Shown here piece after piece: positions 1 to 11,720 of a stretch of DNA of 64,000 nucleotides (position 1 is its first letter; every line of letters starts with the position of its first letter). The translations under genes and the position numbers were made by a program. The notes below the pieces were generated by a model. It ran no database searches. It was not told the DNA's origin and saw nothing but the letters and a program-made list of their open reading frames with translations. The stretch is from NCBI GenBank assembly GCA_963932465.1, contig OZ010798.1:21338918-21402917 (forward strand), given 5' to 3'. The DNA is from Maratus speciosus (taxonomy: Eukaryota; Arthropoda; Arachnida; Araneae; Salticidae).

Positions 1-124
1 ATTTGTGAAAGGTTTAGTTTAGAGCTGGAAAAATTTCGTTAAAGGCCTATTTTTAAGACAAAGAATTTTGTGAAGGGTCCTTTTTTAAGGTGAAAAGTTT
101 TGTGAAGGGTCCTGTTTTGAGCAT

Positions 125-655
125 TTAATCCGCATTTTATTCGTTTTCTGATTATTCTATACAGTAATCTGTATTTCCCTTAATTTCAATAGAGATAGAC
201 CTTCTGTTGCCACTATGACAAAAAAGTAATAAAAACTAAAAAAAAAAAAAAATTAATAACTCAGAAACAAATTGAGATACAGCTTTCAAACAAATTGCAT
301 TTAAAAGTACATTTTTTTCTCTATACGACGGCGTAAAAAGTAATATTGTGGGATGTTTAGAAGTTTAAGAATGAAATTTCATTTAAAATGGGTTCCAGAT
401 TTCCAAGAAATCTGACGATGGAAAAGCCTTATCCCGAACAGCCAATGGAATGATTGGATAATACATAAGTTTCAGGTGGATAATACGTACGAGTCGCAGG
501 CGATTTTTGTCGCTTGGATTTTTTACGTGTAATAACACTATTAGTGTTTAATTCATGGCGTACGTAATGTATCACCAACTCCATGCTATTTTTTATGTCT
601 TAAATTTTAGTCTTCGAAAAAATCATTTTCCAAATGGTCGTTGTAATTTGATAAA
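125..655 (-). repeat. Dispersed repeat, inverted partner of 53940-54345
   Basis: The reverse complement of this stretch aligns with 53940-54345 over most of its length (shared runs include ATTACAACGACCATTT and ACATCCCACAATATTACTTT). A looser third copy lies at about 56990-57200. This copy carries about 110 extra bases near 415-530. No coding potential is seen, and the element class is not recognised. Confidence 0.7.
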
Positions 656-921
656 TTGCTTTTTTTTTTCCCTTTAAGCAGCTTTTCAATATAGGAAAAA
701 CTCAAATTTAAGCTGTACTCAAAATGTTAATTGAATTGCAGAACTAAAAATGTTAAAAAATAAATTTTATAAGTGTTTTAGATTGAAGAAACGGTCAAAA
801 TCTGTTTTTACATCATTTATGAAAAATTAAAAAAAGATATTTTTATAATGCTACCGATATAACAATTGTTTAACATGAATACGTGATTACAAATCCTGAA
901 TTTATCATCGAAAAAACTTAC

Positions 922-971
922 CTCATATGAGATTCAAGATGGTCAACATGAGTAGGTTCAACTGGCGAACC
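922..971 (-). CDS. Internal exon (50 nt) of unknown large minus-strand gene
   Basis: Read on the minus strand, a pyrimidine-rich acceptor (TCTTTTCTATACTTAG) is followed by 50 nt and a strong donor (GAG/GTAAGTTT). In phase 0 it encodes GSPVEPTHVDHLESHM and leaves two bases. The entry phase matches the phase-0 end of the exon at 43682-43874, the nearest supported upstream exon, about 42.7 kb away. Other exons could lie between, because that intron is full of transposons. The next exon would lie left of the window. The function is unknown. The call rests on splice signals, open frame and phase agreement, and the short length keeps confidence moderate. Confidence 0.55.
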
Positions 972-1900
972 CTAAGTATAGAAAAGAGAAAAAACATCTG
1001 TCAGTAATACAACAATAACAACTTCCCAAAAGCAAATGAGAAATGTAAACATTCCTGTTTCAAAATTAATACATTAACGGCGGCATTCCAATTAATTTTA
1101 TAGTTAAGGCTATGCATAGAGGAAATATTTTCCCTTCTCAACCTAGCGAATATTTTAGGACACATTTGTGAAATCGTTTTTATATTTAAGAGATTACATT
1201 CGCCGGCATGTCTAACAAAGTGCTTTGAAGAAAGTTTATGACAGATATCGAACCGCGTTTTGCGGTTTTGATAACTTTATTACATAATGAGATGTAATCG
1301 ACTAAGCCTACTTTTCATTGATCAACAGTAAATGTTGTATGATAAAATTATTTTAACATCTACATAAACACTTAAACTTTTTATATTTTTAAACTAATTA
1401 TGCGCAGCCAAAAGAAAAATTGTCAGGTTTATGCCATGTACTTAGGTTTACTATAGCGTTCCGGTATTAGCTTTAAGTCAAACCAAGATGATTAAAACAA
1501 CCAGAAAGGGAGGTGTGGTGGAAATATGTGTCAAAAACGAGTCCGTCATTGTTTCAGAAAGTTCCGCGCTGTTGAGCAGCTGACTTGAGAACAGCCTTAA
1601 ATCTCGGAAATCAAATAGTTTTCTGAGATTACTCAACATAAGGAAACGAATTTCAGATTCGTGGCTACATCGATAGAGGGTACGGAATATTTTATTCTTA
1701 GATCAGGAGACATTTATCTTCATTTACAGTGTATATTCTCGAAATTCTGACGATTTTGTACTCCACAGTACTGGCTAGTAGCTCATAAAATGTTTTGTGA
1801 TACTACAGATTTACAAAAATTAGTGCTTTCAACCAATTATGATTTGAATTAATAAATAAACGATTAAATAAATTTCATTTCGCAAGTTATTCACATAATA
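972..1900. other. Intronic AT-rich sequence, nothing recognised
   Basis: No ORF, RNA gene or repeat structure was found here apart from short A/T runs. It would lie within the large intron upstream of exon 922-971. Confidence 0.5.
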
Positions 1901-1909
1901 TCATACTTC

Positions 1910-2300
1910 TTTGTGTATAGAACACAATAACATTAATATCTTCGACTTAAAATGCGTCATGTCTATCAATGACACCACAATAAGACAAGAACTTTATAAT
2001 CTTGAAATGTACAAAATACAATCACGTTTACCTTAGCTCCTATCATAACTCTTCTATAGGAAAAGCAACTCTCATAAATAGGATGAGAAAGATGAAAAAA
2101 TTGTGCATGCAGTCAAAGGAAGCTAGAAAAAAACTTACAGATTTGGAAAAAAATGTTTCCAGTAACGGCTATTGTAATAAAAGCATTGTTCTAACAACGT
2201 ATTGATGAAACAATATGCCTAGTCTTAGAATTTATTTACAAGGATTCAATTCCCGAATAAAATGTGACCCAGTACAGTTGATGGCGCTTAATAAATTTAG
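1910..2300. repeat. Diverged unit related to the 3.2-3.6 kb and 9.3-9.7 kb segments
   Basis: It shares an ordered set of short blocks with 3190-3620 and 9320-9720: ATAAC..CTTCGAC..TAAAA, ATCTTGAAATGTAC, TACCT, a CTTTGAA/AAAAAAT stretch, AAAGCATTGTT and GATGAAAC. This suggests an old tandem or segmental duplication. A 22 nt exon-like island on the minus strand (2032-2053) has an acceptor CTTTTCCTATAG and a donor GTAAAC, but it is too short to call. Confidence 0.45.
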
Positions 2301-2439
2301 TATTGCTAGACATTTTATATAATATAACTCTTTTTCGCACATAAAAAACATTTACGTAGGAAACATCTGCATAAAATTGGTTATTTTTGAAAAAGACATC
2401 ACGACAAGAATATTATCGTCTTAAAATTTACATAACAGA

Positions 2440-4130
2440 ACCCAGTTTATCTTAGCTCCTACCACAACTCTTCCGTAGTAATATCAATTCATTATCCATC
2501 ATAAATATTGTGTGAGACAATCAACTTTGAATAATGAAAAAAATTCTATACATGCAGTCAAAAAGAGACATAAAAAGCTAATAGAGCTTTAAGAATAAAT
2601 TCCTATTATGCTTATATAAAAACACAGTGAACTCTATATATAACAGCAGTTCTCAGTTGGCGTTCAGAAGCATGCAAGGCAAAGGTAAAAATAGTCCGCG
2701 TTGTCAATGATCGATATTAGTGTTCTCATTTACTATTATCCCAATTTATGCTTCTCTAAATAAGCTAAACTTATCAAATTAATAAGTGATTCTCTAATCA
2801 AGTAAGGAAATGCGATAAACAGCCTTTTTTGCCATGAATGCGAACTAAAGTTATCTTCACTGTATCCTTCCGCGCTGACCGCTGGAAATCATGTCGGGAA
2901 ATAGGAAGGCAGATCACCTGTTATATATGGAGCTCAGTTGAAAAATATCCTTGTATAAAGTAACAATTCTTTAAAAGTAAATTATTCTTTTTCTGTTTAA
3001 AATATGTTCTGCGCACTGAGATCAGAAAGATGAACAATAATTAAAACTTTAAAAATACGAAAAACTCTGAACTCATATCAGGCATTATTTTGAAATAACA
3101 AATTGGTACATATAAGAGTTCTAAGCATTGCAATTCGTAATGCAATCTTTATTAAGGCTCTTCACAAATTTAAAATCCCAAAATATTAAGAGAATGTCAT
3201 CCTTTTTTGCATATAAAACACATTTTCGTCAATAACTTCGACGTAAAAAGATCATTTCTAACTATGGTACCACCACTAAGGAAATTATCGTCTTAAAATG
3301 TACATAATACAAACTATTTTTCCTACCTCAAACGAAATCACTTCCTCGGAAGCAAACATAACTCTAGACATCATTAATTGGATTAATGACAATAAACTTT
3401 GAAAACTTTGAAAAAATATTCAAATATTCAAAAAGAGCCACAATATAGACTGAGAAAAATATTTTTCCAAGAATGGTTGTTAAAATGAAAGCATTGTTAT
3501 ACATTGTTGTCGAAAAGATATTGTTATAAAATTCGATGAAACATTAACTCAAATGCAACAATGGACGCAGCTCTACAAAATTTGGTTGAGGGTTCGAAGG
3601 CGAAATCGAATAAAAAGCAATAAATTACAACAATTATAATTTATATCAATGTGTACCTGCTTTGCATATTCTCAAACTAAAACAACTAACAATTAGCTGC
3701 AATAATTAACAATTAACTTTAACAACTAACTCTAACGTTAAACATGGACAGTTAATACGGGTACACAGAGGCCTCGCTAAGGGGGGGACAAGGGAGCCTC
3801 AACCCCCCCTACCCCAAACGTTCGTGAATGCTGTTACACTTGGCAAATTTACAAACTTACTTGGTGAATTTGTGTAAAACTATAATACGCTTTCCATTTC
3901 TGACAAACTTTGCAAAAATTACAAATCTAACTGGGAATATTATTAAACTTTTTACGAATAAGAACTATATTACATTTTCCAATTGTGGTAACTTGGCAAA
4001 GTTATAAAACTGGTTGGCAAATACTGAAATTTGACTTGGCAATTTAAAGTCCTCTCTCCCACCAATAAAATGTCTTTGCGATGGCCCTGTGTACCAATAT
4101 GCACCATGTTTGTATACTCTTACACTAAAA
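2440..4130. repeat. Segmental duplication, copy 1
   Basis: It aligns in direct orientation with 5030-5218 plus 8439-9945. Shared landmarks include CATCATAAATATTGTGT, AATAGTCCGCGTTGTCAATGA, TCCTTCCGCGCTGACC and AAATCACTTCCTCGGAAGC. This copy is empty at 2607-2608 (TA) and 2779-2782 (TTAA), where copy 2 carries insertions, and it carries its own insertion at 3764-4091. Both copies look noncoding apart from a 37 nt exon-like island (3327-3363 here, 9461-9497 in copy 2). Confidence 0.8.
3764..4091. mobile_element. TA-flanked 328 bp MITE
   Basis: Imperfect inverted ends (CACAGAGGCCTCGCTAAG on the left, the complement of CTTTGCGATGGCCCTGTG on the right) are bounded by TA on both sides. The duplicated segment (copy 2, TA at 9885-9886) lacks the insert, so it serves as a paralogous empty site. 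The interior repeats CTTGGCAAATTT-like phrases and has no ORF. TA targeting suggests the Tc1/mariner superfamily. Confidence 0.75.
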
Positions 4131-4274
4131 CAATATTATGAGCTAATTAAATAAATATTTAGATAAAATCTATTTTTTTTACAATAATAAAACTGATAAA
4201 ACAGCATTGATAACTTAGTCGTAAAATTGGTCTTCTCGATTGACGATACTGCTAAGAAAATTATTGCCCTAAAT

Positions 4275-4940
4275 GTACAGTCGTGGAAGAATAAATGACA
4301 CAACCCCCCCCCCCCCCCACACACACACACATATACAATATATATATATATATATATATATTACACTATTTCAAAATGCCAAAACACCGTAACTCCAAAA
4401 GCAAGGTGTATATCTGCAAAAAATTTTTTTTAACTATTAAATACTTAAAAGAACAAGAAAGACAGGTAAAAAACAAAAACAGTCTGTTCTTCATCAGTGG
4501 GAGAACAGACAAAAAAACTAACTCTACCCCTACTTTTAAAATTTGCAGGCTTCTGAACACACGCCCATCCCGCATTCAATACTTAAAAACTATTATCGTT
4601 TTATTATCCAAATTCCATAGAAATCTAAAATAACTCAAATAAAAACCTAAATAACTCAAATAATAACTCAAATAATATTTTGGTCGATCTCTTCTTGCAT
4701 GCGGAAAAAGGAGATGGAAATGTATTAAGTGGGTCCCGAAGGACCAAAAATCGACCCTGAATTTAGCGTCTATTGATCCCAGCGCCATCTATTGTTTATA
4801 ATTCGAACTAAAATCGAAAATCACTGTAAAAAAACTTTTGACCTCATGCATAACCCTCCTGCAAGAATTTTTTAAATATCTGTCACCGTTTGCAAGTTAT
4901 TGAATTTTAAAATCAGTCAGTCCTTTTTAGGACACCCGGT
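4275..4940. other. AT-rich stretch with transposon-like terminus
   Basis: It begins with CAGTCGTGGAAGAATAAATG, resembling a Tc1/mariner-type end; the reversed motif CCACGACTG recurs at about 12746. It contains a C-run, an AC run and a TA microsatellite (4304-4361). It ends near a TTTTTAGGACACCCGGTA phrase that resembles the hairpin TCCTTTTTTAAGGA at about 13906. ORFs here are artefacts of simple sequence. Confidence 0.3.
4304..4361. repeat. Compound microsatellite (C)n (AC)n (TA)n
   Basis: A run of 15 C is followed by AC dinucleotides and then TA dinucleotides from 4338. Confidence 0.95.
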
Positions 4941-5999
4941 AGATAGATATAGATATATGTATACTTATGTATATATGAGGACGTGAGTTTCAAAACTCGC
5001 CTCATCCAGAAAATCAAGAACATTAACGCCTTAAAATTTACCTAAAAGAACCCAATTTATCTTCGCTCATACCATAATCTCCAGAAGAAATATCAATTGA
5101 CTATCCATCATAAATATTGTGTAAGAAAATAAACTTTGAATGAAGAAAAAAATTCTACTCATGCAGTGAAAATGAGCCAGAAAAAGCTAATAGACATTTT
5201 ACGAATAAAATCCTATTAGGGGAGAGTGGCCATATTTGGACCGCCGCTTTAATTGGACCGTTGCAATTCTGCCGTTAATTACAGGAAGAGACTCCATCTA
5301 CCGCTGAAATCCTACTTATCAGAATGACGTCACTCATGATTAGAAGAAGCAGCCGCCTACCACGTGCTGTTTTCAGACAATTTTTAAAAACCTAAAGTTA
5401 GCTGTTTTGATCTAATTTTTTCCTACTAAACGTAAGTGAATATTTTAAAACTAAGGTGAGTTGTTATGTTTTCATATACATATATGAATTCGTCTGTTTA
5501 TTGCGCATATCTTTCTCGCGGATTTGTTTGATTTCGTTTTTGTTCTTAGGTTAGAAATGAACTTTTTTTAAAAAAAAATGGTGCAGTTGCCGTAATTGGG
5601 CCAATTTAAGTTGCTTAAATTGGACCAGATATGCGATCATAAATTTGAAAATTAAGTAATGAATTTCGAGGACGGTATGCTTTGTACACTATTTTTTGTT
5701 ATATTTTATAATGGATTACTATCTCCATGCAAGGTTTTTTTTTTATACCTGGATTAATTTTTTTATGCAGTTTAGGTCTATATGAACATACAAATATTTT
5801 TACATGTCTATGCAATAAATTTTGTTTGCAAAGTCTTTTATCTTGTATGTAATTGTATTTATTTTCTTTGAATTCTTTATTCCTACGGCATATTTGATTT
5901 ACAGAGTTGAATTCAAACATTTTCCTCCTGCAGGATGTTTGTGATGGAAAACTTTTTACAGTTCTGGAGGGTGGAATTATACTTTTTAACACTTTCCAA

Positions 6000-7120
6000 C
6001 AAAGTTGAAAAGTGTTTATGACTTCGGTTTGTCTGTCCGTCTGTCCGTCTGTCCGCGCTCTATCTCCCGTAAATATGCTCCGATCGTTCTGAAATTTTTG
6101 GAGGTTAGTGACCTTTACCATAGCACGAACCCTATTTCAAATGAAGTTTGTAGCATGTTTAGTTCATTTACAGGGACAGTCAAAAGTTTACCGTTACATT
6201 ACGGCCTATGGGAAAAAATTGTTTAAAATGATTTTTAATGATGTTACATGCTGTCAAACATGATAAAATTGATATACATTTATTAAGTGCACTAAAATAT
6301 GCATTTTGTAGAATATGCGGTACAAAGAATAATTATTATTCATTTACAGGGCCACACAAAAGAATTCTGTTACATAATGATATAGGGATGGAGGGATTTT
6401 TTTCCGGCGTATTTTAATTATGTTAAATTATTTCATGTATAATGAAATTGATATACGTCACTGAGGTTTGCTATAACTTATTTCATGTATTATACGGAGT
6501 GCATAGCATTTACAGGGACACACAAATGATTTCAGATACTATATTGTATCCGAAGTACTGTACGGTAGCGATTGATTGCTGGAAATGCATTTTTAATTAT
6601 GTTATGTGCTTTTATATTTTACTATATATTTATGCATTGTATAGGGTGTGTATAAATGCTGTAATTCATATAAAGGGCTACACAAAAGAATTCGTAATGG
6701 TCACTGGGTATGATCGCAAATTGCTTAAAGATGGTTTTTAAATGACTTATGGATTTTTACGCTGAACTGAATTTAGTTTACTAAGAAATGTTTGTAGAAC
6801 ATAGATAAAATGATATACAGGGTCACGCAAAGAAATGGATACATGGCCGTCTATAAATGATAATTTCGGGAAATGCGATTCCAGTAGTTTTAAGAGTGTT
6901 TTATTTTGAATTAAACTTTACCTAAATAGTGGCGTGTAATAAAGGTACTAGGTTAACTACAGGGTTGTACAAAAGTATGTTTCCATCTATTAGTATAAAT
7001 TGCTGAAAGGGAAATTTCAACCTGTTATGTGTTTTCTTGCTAAACTAAATTTCCCCGTTATATAGTATACATATCAACATAGATCAAAAACAGGACTGTT
7101 CAAAAGAATTGGAATACATA
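6000..7120 (+). repeat. Degenerate tandem array inside the 3.2 kb element
   Basis: The phrase ACAGGGNCACACAAAAG recurs at about 6170, 6347, 6511, 6673, 6819, 6959 and 7090. The spacing falls from about 177 to 131 bases. Each unit ends in a TTTTTAATTATGTTATG-like run. The left edge has a (CTGTCCGT)n tract at 6026-6056. A 99-codon ORF at 6442-6741 lies within these units and is most likely chance. Confidence 0.65.
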
Positions 7121-7759
7121 TTTGCTATGGACGGTAACTGCTGAAATCAGTTTTTTAAATATTTTATGCATTTTCTAAAATGTTTACTTAGTTCTCTTAT
7201 ATAACTTATTTTCCTAAATAACGAAGTGTTGTTAAAGCATTCAGGAAGTGTTGGAAAGTGTTTCATAATCTATGCTTAACGCATGATTTCCTTACTTTTT
7301 TGCCATTAAAACGCATAAAATCTCAAACCTTGATGGAAATGTTGAAAAAGACGTAGACAAACTGTCTGGAAGAAAAACCCCCGTGACAGAAAAAGCTGTT
7401 AAAACTATAGGAAACAAAAAGCAGACAGTAAGTTGTGAAGAAATTGACCTGCAACAAGGCTGCAGCTACAAATCCAGCCAAAAGCAAAAATAAAATCATT
7501 AGAAATATTATTTCTCTTGCTAAATTCAGTTAAATCAAAGTACAGAGGGAGGCAACAAACTGTTGTGTTAACATCATCGCTAAACTAAACCTTGAGGAAA
7601 CTATTAAACTAAACCTTGAGGATAAAAAAAAAGACAAAAAGGAAGCTTTCACAGCACTAAAGCAATTGGAACATAGAGTTTTAAAAAATAGGCATATGTG
7701 TGTGTGCAATTAGCAAGAAAATGATGGAAGATAAGAACTACAAACATAATGTAAAGAAA

Positions 7760-7929
7760 ACTTCTGTTGTAAAAAAAAGTCTGATAATTCAGAATCTAAA
7801 ACGAAAAATCTAGACAGCGATGATTGGTTTTGCCTAATTTGTAAGAAAAATAAAATAGCAGAAATGATTCAGAATTCAGATAGCCATATGCGGTTCCATG
7901 TGGTGTGCGCTGAAAAACAAATACAATAA
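7760..7929 (+). pseudogene. Transposase C-terminal fragment with Cys/His cluster
   Basis: An open stretch of about 55 codons ends in TAA at 7927-7929. It contains SDDWFCLICKKNK followed about 20 residues later by MRFHVVCAEKQ. This gives a CxxC...HxxxC pattern like the PHD/zinc-finger tail of many pogo/Tigger transposases. Upstream, patches such as VDKLSGRKTPVTEKAV (about 7350) are readable but interrupted. It lies near the 3' end of the TIR-bounded element. The homology is judged by eye. Confidence 0.4.
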
Positions 7930-8628
7930 ACAAAATCCATGTATAAGCTTTGCATCAGTCCTTACATGATATTCAAATAACTGACAATTAGTTCCATAAT
8001 TTTTATTCTTAATTACTGATAACTTTGATTTATATTTTGAATACATTTTGATTTAAAACAATTACTCATATTTTCAGATATTTGATTTCATTATATTTCG
8101 TTGCTGTTATTTTGTCTGATTGTTTCATTAATCGCAAACTTTGCTTTTAATAAAACAGTTATATTCCCTAGTCATTAAAACAACCTGATATTATTTGGTC
8201 CAATTTAGGAGACCTGGGATCGAACTTAGGCGAACAGTTGCTGAATTTGGACCACTTTTGACAAATTTTTCAAATTAAAATAAAATTTAATATTTTCAAA
8301 AAGAAATTGATCTAAATATTTATTTAGTTAATAGATGAATAGATTGACCCTGCGTAATGATCTTTTGCAGATATTCCAAAAATTAAGTGAGTCACACCTG
8401 AAAATAAGCGAAGTGGTCCAAATTAAGCTACTCTCCCCTAAGCTTATACAAAAATACACCGAGAACTCTATATAACAGTTCACAGTTGGCGGTCAGAAGC
8501 TTGCAAGACAAATGAAGCATGAAAGGAAAAGGTAAAAAATAGTCCGCGTTGTCAATGATAGATACTAGTATTCTCATAACCCAATTTCCTAATGTATGCT
8601 TCTCTATAAACTATAGTTATCAAATTAA

Positions 8629-8911
8629 CCTTTAACTGATGTGACTAAAATTTGTCACACAACTGATGTGATACGGTTTCTCAGACCCCTCGAATAAAAT
8701 GAATAAAAAAAAATAACTCAAATGGTTGAATTTACTTAAATTTTGTCCTAACAATATCGTTCTACTTCTCTTAGGAGCATGTGAATTAAATTGCATGAAA
8801 AAAGTATTTTATTCATATTATTTAACTTCAGTACAGAAAAGTAAACAGCTGTAAAAGTGTTTTCAGCTGGGAGTCGTGGGGTCTGGGAGACCGCGTGACA
8901 TCAGTTAAAGG
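8629..8911. mobile_element. piggyBac-type TTAA MITE, 283 bp
   Basis: Terminal inverted repeats CCTTTAACTGATGTGAC and GTGACATCAGTTAAAGG are flanked by TTAA at 8625-8628 and 8912-8915. Copy 1 of the duplication has a single TTAA (2779-2782) at the equivalent site. TTAA targeting and CC-starting ends are typical of piggyBac. There is no ORF. Confidence 0.85.
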
Positions 8912-9950
8912 TTAATAAATGATTCTCTTATCACGTAAGAGAATGCAATAAACGGCTTTTTTTACCATGAATGCGAACAAAAATTATCGTCACTGTATCC
9001 TTCCGCGCTGACCTCTGGAAATAATGTCGGGAAATAGGAAGGCAGATCACCCGTTATATATGGAGTTCAGTTAAAAAATATCCTTACATAAAATAACAAA
9101 CATATAAAAATAAATTATTCTTTTTCCTGATTAAAATATGTTCTGCGTACTGAGATCAGAAAGATGAACAATAACTAAAACTCTAAAAATGCGAAAAACT
9201 CTGAACTCGTATCAGGCATTATTTTGAAATAACAAATTGATACATGTAAGAGTTCTAACCATTGAAATTCGTAATGTAATCTTTATGAAGTCTCTCCACA
9301 AATCTAAAATCCCAAAATATCAAGAGAATGTCATCCTTTTTTGCAAATAAAACACATTTTCGTCAATAACTTCGACGTAAAAAGGTCATTTCTACCTATG
9401 GTACCACAACTAAGGAAATTATCGTCTTAAAATGTACGTAATACAAAATATTTTTCTTACCTCAAACGAAATCACTTCCTCGGAAGCAAACATTACACTA
9501 GACATCATTAATTCAATTAATGACAATAAACTTCGAAAACTTTGAAAAAATATTCAAGTATTCAAAAAGAGCCACAATATAGACTGAGAAAAATATTTTC
9601 ACAAGAATGGTTGTTAAAATGTAAGCATTGTTAAGCATTGTTGTCGAAAATACATTGTTATTATAACTTCAATGAAACATTATTTCAAACGCAACAATGG
9701 GCCTAGGTCTGGTAAATTTTGATGTGAGAACCATAACGAAATCGACTAAAAAGCAATAAATTGTAACTTTTATTATTTATATTAATATGCGCATGTTTTC
9801 CATATTCTCACGTCTAACAATGTAATTATTAACAATGAACTTTAACAATGAACTCTAACATTAAACACTGACAATTAATATTTATACCAATATGCGCAGG
9901 TTTTGCGTACTACCTAACTGAAACAATATTTATATATTTATACATATATA

Positions 9951-10831
9951 TGTAATAATTAAAATTTTCGCCCTTTAATCTAAATTAAACTATTCCAAAT
10001 TATTATAATATCATCCTTTTTTACTTAGCTTTAATACTATCGTAAATATCTTTTATCTTTTTTCCATGCTTTAAATGCGTATTCTTTTATTATTCTAAAA
10101 ACCTTAATTCCATTCGTAACTTACTTCTTAAAAACCCATTAAATTACTTTCTTTCATTTTATTCTGAAACTAAATTCTTTTTGTTTTGAATGTATTTATT
10201 ATCATTTGTTCTATTTATTCGATATCCCATAATTCCTTACCAAGCCCGCCAACATTTTGATTGCGTTATAAATCTACCGCTGTGAATAAACAGTTCATCA
10301 TCGTCGTCACGTGTACCTCCCCCTGGAGCTAAATCCTATCGTAGCCTGTCTCCCGCCCCGTCCTTCCGGCTGTTTCGTTGGGGTTGGTTCTTCACTGATA
10401 ATGTATCCGTACGCGTGTCTTTTTCGCAAGTATTTAACCTGTTGCATTGGCTGGGAGAGAGAAAAATTTACGATTATTGTGTTGCTTCAAAAACCCATGT
10501 CACCTGGAGAGCTTTGTTTCCTGTATTTCCGTCATGTTGTTCTAATTTTTAACATCTAGTGGTTTATATTTTACGACGTAGCAACAACCCGAATATGGGT
10601 AGCATCTAGTGGGGTTGGCGCATTTTATGATCATCTAATAAATATTTGATGAATCTAAAGGCTTCATTTATTATTTTAGGAAAAACTACCAATGGACGCC
10701 GTCCTGATCTTCCACACTGACCATGATTTCACGACTGCAAAACTTTGATTTCTCGGTTGTGTTAGATAACGAGTGTATGGCTGCTGCTTAAGACCGATAT
10801 GTGTATATCATGCTAGTGAATTCATATCACA
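9951..10831. mobile_element. Extra block in duplication copy 2, possible solo LTR
   Basis: Copy 1 passes directly from an AAACAATATT stretch to a TTTACAATAATAAA stretch (4130-4190). Copy 2 has about 880 extra bases here. The block can be read as TG...CA-bounded and contains AATAAA (about 10285) followed by ATCGTCGTCACGTG. It has a GC-richer part (10270-10560). A solo LTR is possible, but the AT-repeat flanks prevent a target-site call. The 82-codon ORF at 10311-10559 has no recognisable product. Confidence 0.3.
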
Positions 10832-11100
10832 TATATTTATATAAATTCACATTTTTTTTATTTACAATAATAAATCTGACAAAACAATATTAATTTTAGC
10901 AAATAAATAAATAGAATGCTAAATTTTCTTTAAAAAGTTAAACTTAAAATTACACTATGTGCAAAATACTTAAAAGATGACAAAAATATTTAAAAAGATG
11001 TTGAATTACTTTAAAACGTCTTAGTACTTTCAGCTACAAACACAGCCTTCGTCAGAGAATAATAAAAAAAAAACTGTTATTAACATCCTGTTATTCAAAT
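10832..11100. repeat. Continuation of duplication; contains hammerhead-like motif
   Basis: The TTACAATAATAAA(A/T)CTGA(T/C)AAAACA match to 4177-4205 resumes after the extra block. On the minus strand 11027-11055 reads CTGACGA, one purine, a 4 bp stem with 8 nt loop, then GAAA. Confidence 0.45.
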
Positions 11101-11109
11101 ATCACGTAG

Positions 11110-11560
11110 TTGGTGTCGAAAGGAATGAAAGTTTTTTCGTTTCTAGGGTTCCGTTCTCAAAAAGTAAAAAGTGAACCATTATAAGATCACTCCTGTGTCT
11201 GTCCGTCTGTCTGTCACAGCCATTTTATTCGTAAACTATTGAACGTGGAAAGTTCAAATTAGGGGTAATAATAAAGACCATTGACCCACATATTTTCAGA
11301 TTAATAAACATTCATAAATATATTTAGTAAAAATGTAGGGGGGCTAATTATGGTACTTGAAAAAAAAAACTCTTTTCTTCGCATATCGTGGGTGGGTGGG
11401 TGGGGGGGGGGGGGTATCGTGTGGAAGCTTTCGTAACGTTGAACTCAAAAATACATTCCTTTTAATTTTAGGTATTATATTTTCAAAGATATTGTCGAAA
11501 ATGTAGCGCAAAAATATGTCCCCCACCCCCATCTAATTCCGAATATACTGAAACTAAAAT
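11110..11560 (+). repeat. Dispersed repeat, direct copy of 49960-50400
   Basis: Both copies contain AAGTAAAAA, ATTATAAGATCACTCCT, a CTGTCTGTCACAG tract, GTAAACTAT(T/G)GAACGT and TATCGTGTG(G/A)AAGCTTTCG, then ATATGTCC next to a C-run. Similar CTGTCCGTCTGTC-bearing repeats are widespread in arthropod genomes (recollection, not searched). A GGGTGGGTGG(G)n tract lies at 11388-11414. There is no gene. Confidence 0.75.
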
Positions 11561-11720
11561 TATGAAAAAATTAATGGTCGTAGACGTTGATATAAACCTT
11601 GCCGGAAAATTATAGCGATTACCCTAGGTCAAATAGTTTTTGAGAAATTCGCATTTTTCTGTTAAACACAAATTTCGATTTACGGACATTCAGAAAAATT
11701 GTTAAACATCGCTGGATGTA

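Larger units (their letters stand above)
5219..8438 (+). mobile_element. Pogo-like DNA transposon, 3.2 kb, degenerate
   Basis: The terminal inverted repeats begin GGGGAGAGTGGCC (left) and, read from the right end, GGGGAGAGTAGCTTAA. A further shared AATTTGGACC phrase lies a few bases in. It is bounded by TA on both sides, and the duplicated segment is empty at TA 2607-2608, which proves an insertion with a TA target. AATTGGACC-like motifs recur inside near both ends (about 5600 and 8195-8260). No intact transposase remains, and only a short tail resembling a zinc-finger C-terminus is readable at about 7760-7929. The pogo/Tigger assignment is an inference from the TA target and that tail. Confidence 0.7.
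5030..9945. repeat. Segmental duplication, copy 2 (interrupted)
   Basis: This is the direct-orientation paralogue of 2440-4130. It is split by a 3220 bp element (5219-8438) and a 283 bp element (8629-8911). Outside the insertions the match is high, for example in the 140 bp around TCCTTCCGCGCTGACC, where only a few bases differ. Confidence 0.8.

Noticed and set aside
4490..4530. Another hammerhead-like motif (CTGATGAAGAACAG on minus strand)
   Set aside because: The expected GAAA after stem II is missing.
5699..6121. 140-codon minus ORF
   Set aside because: It crosses the (CTGTCCGT)n tract within the 3.2 kb transposon. The RTDGQTDRQTE stretch comes from the simple repeat.
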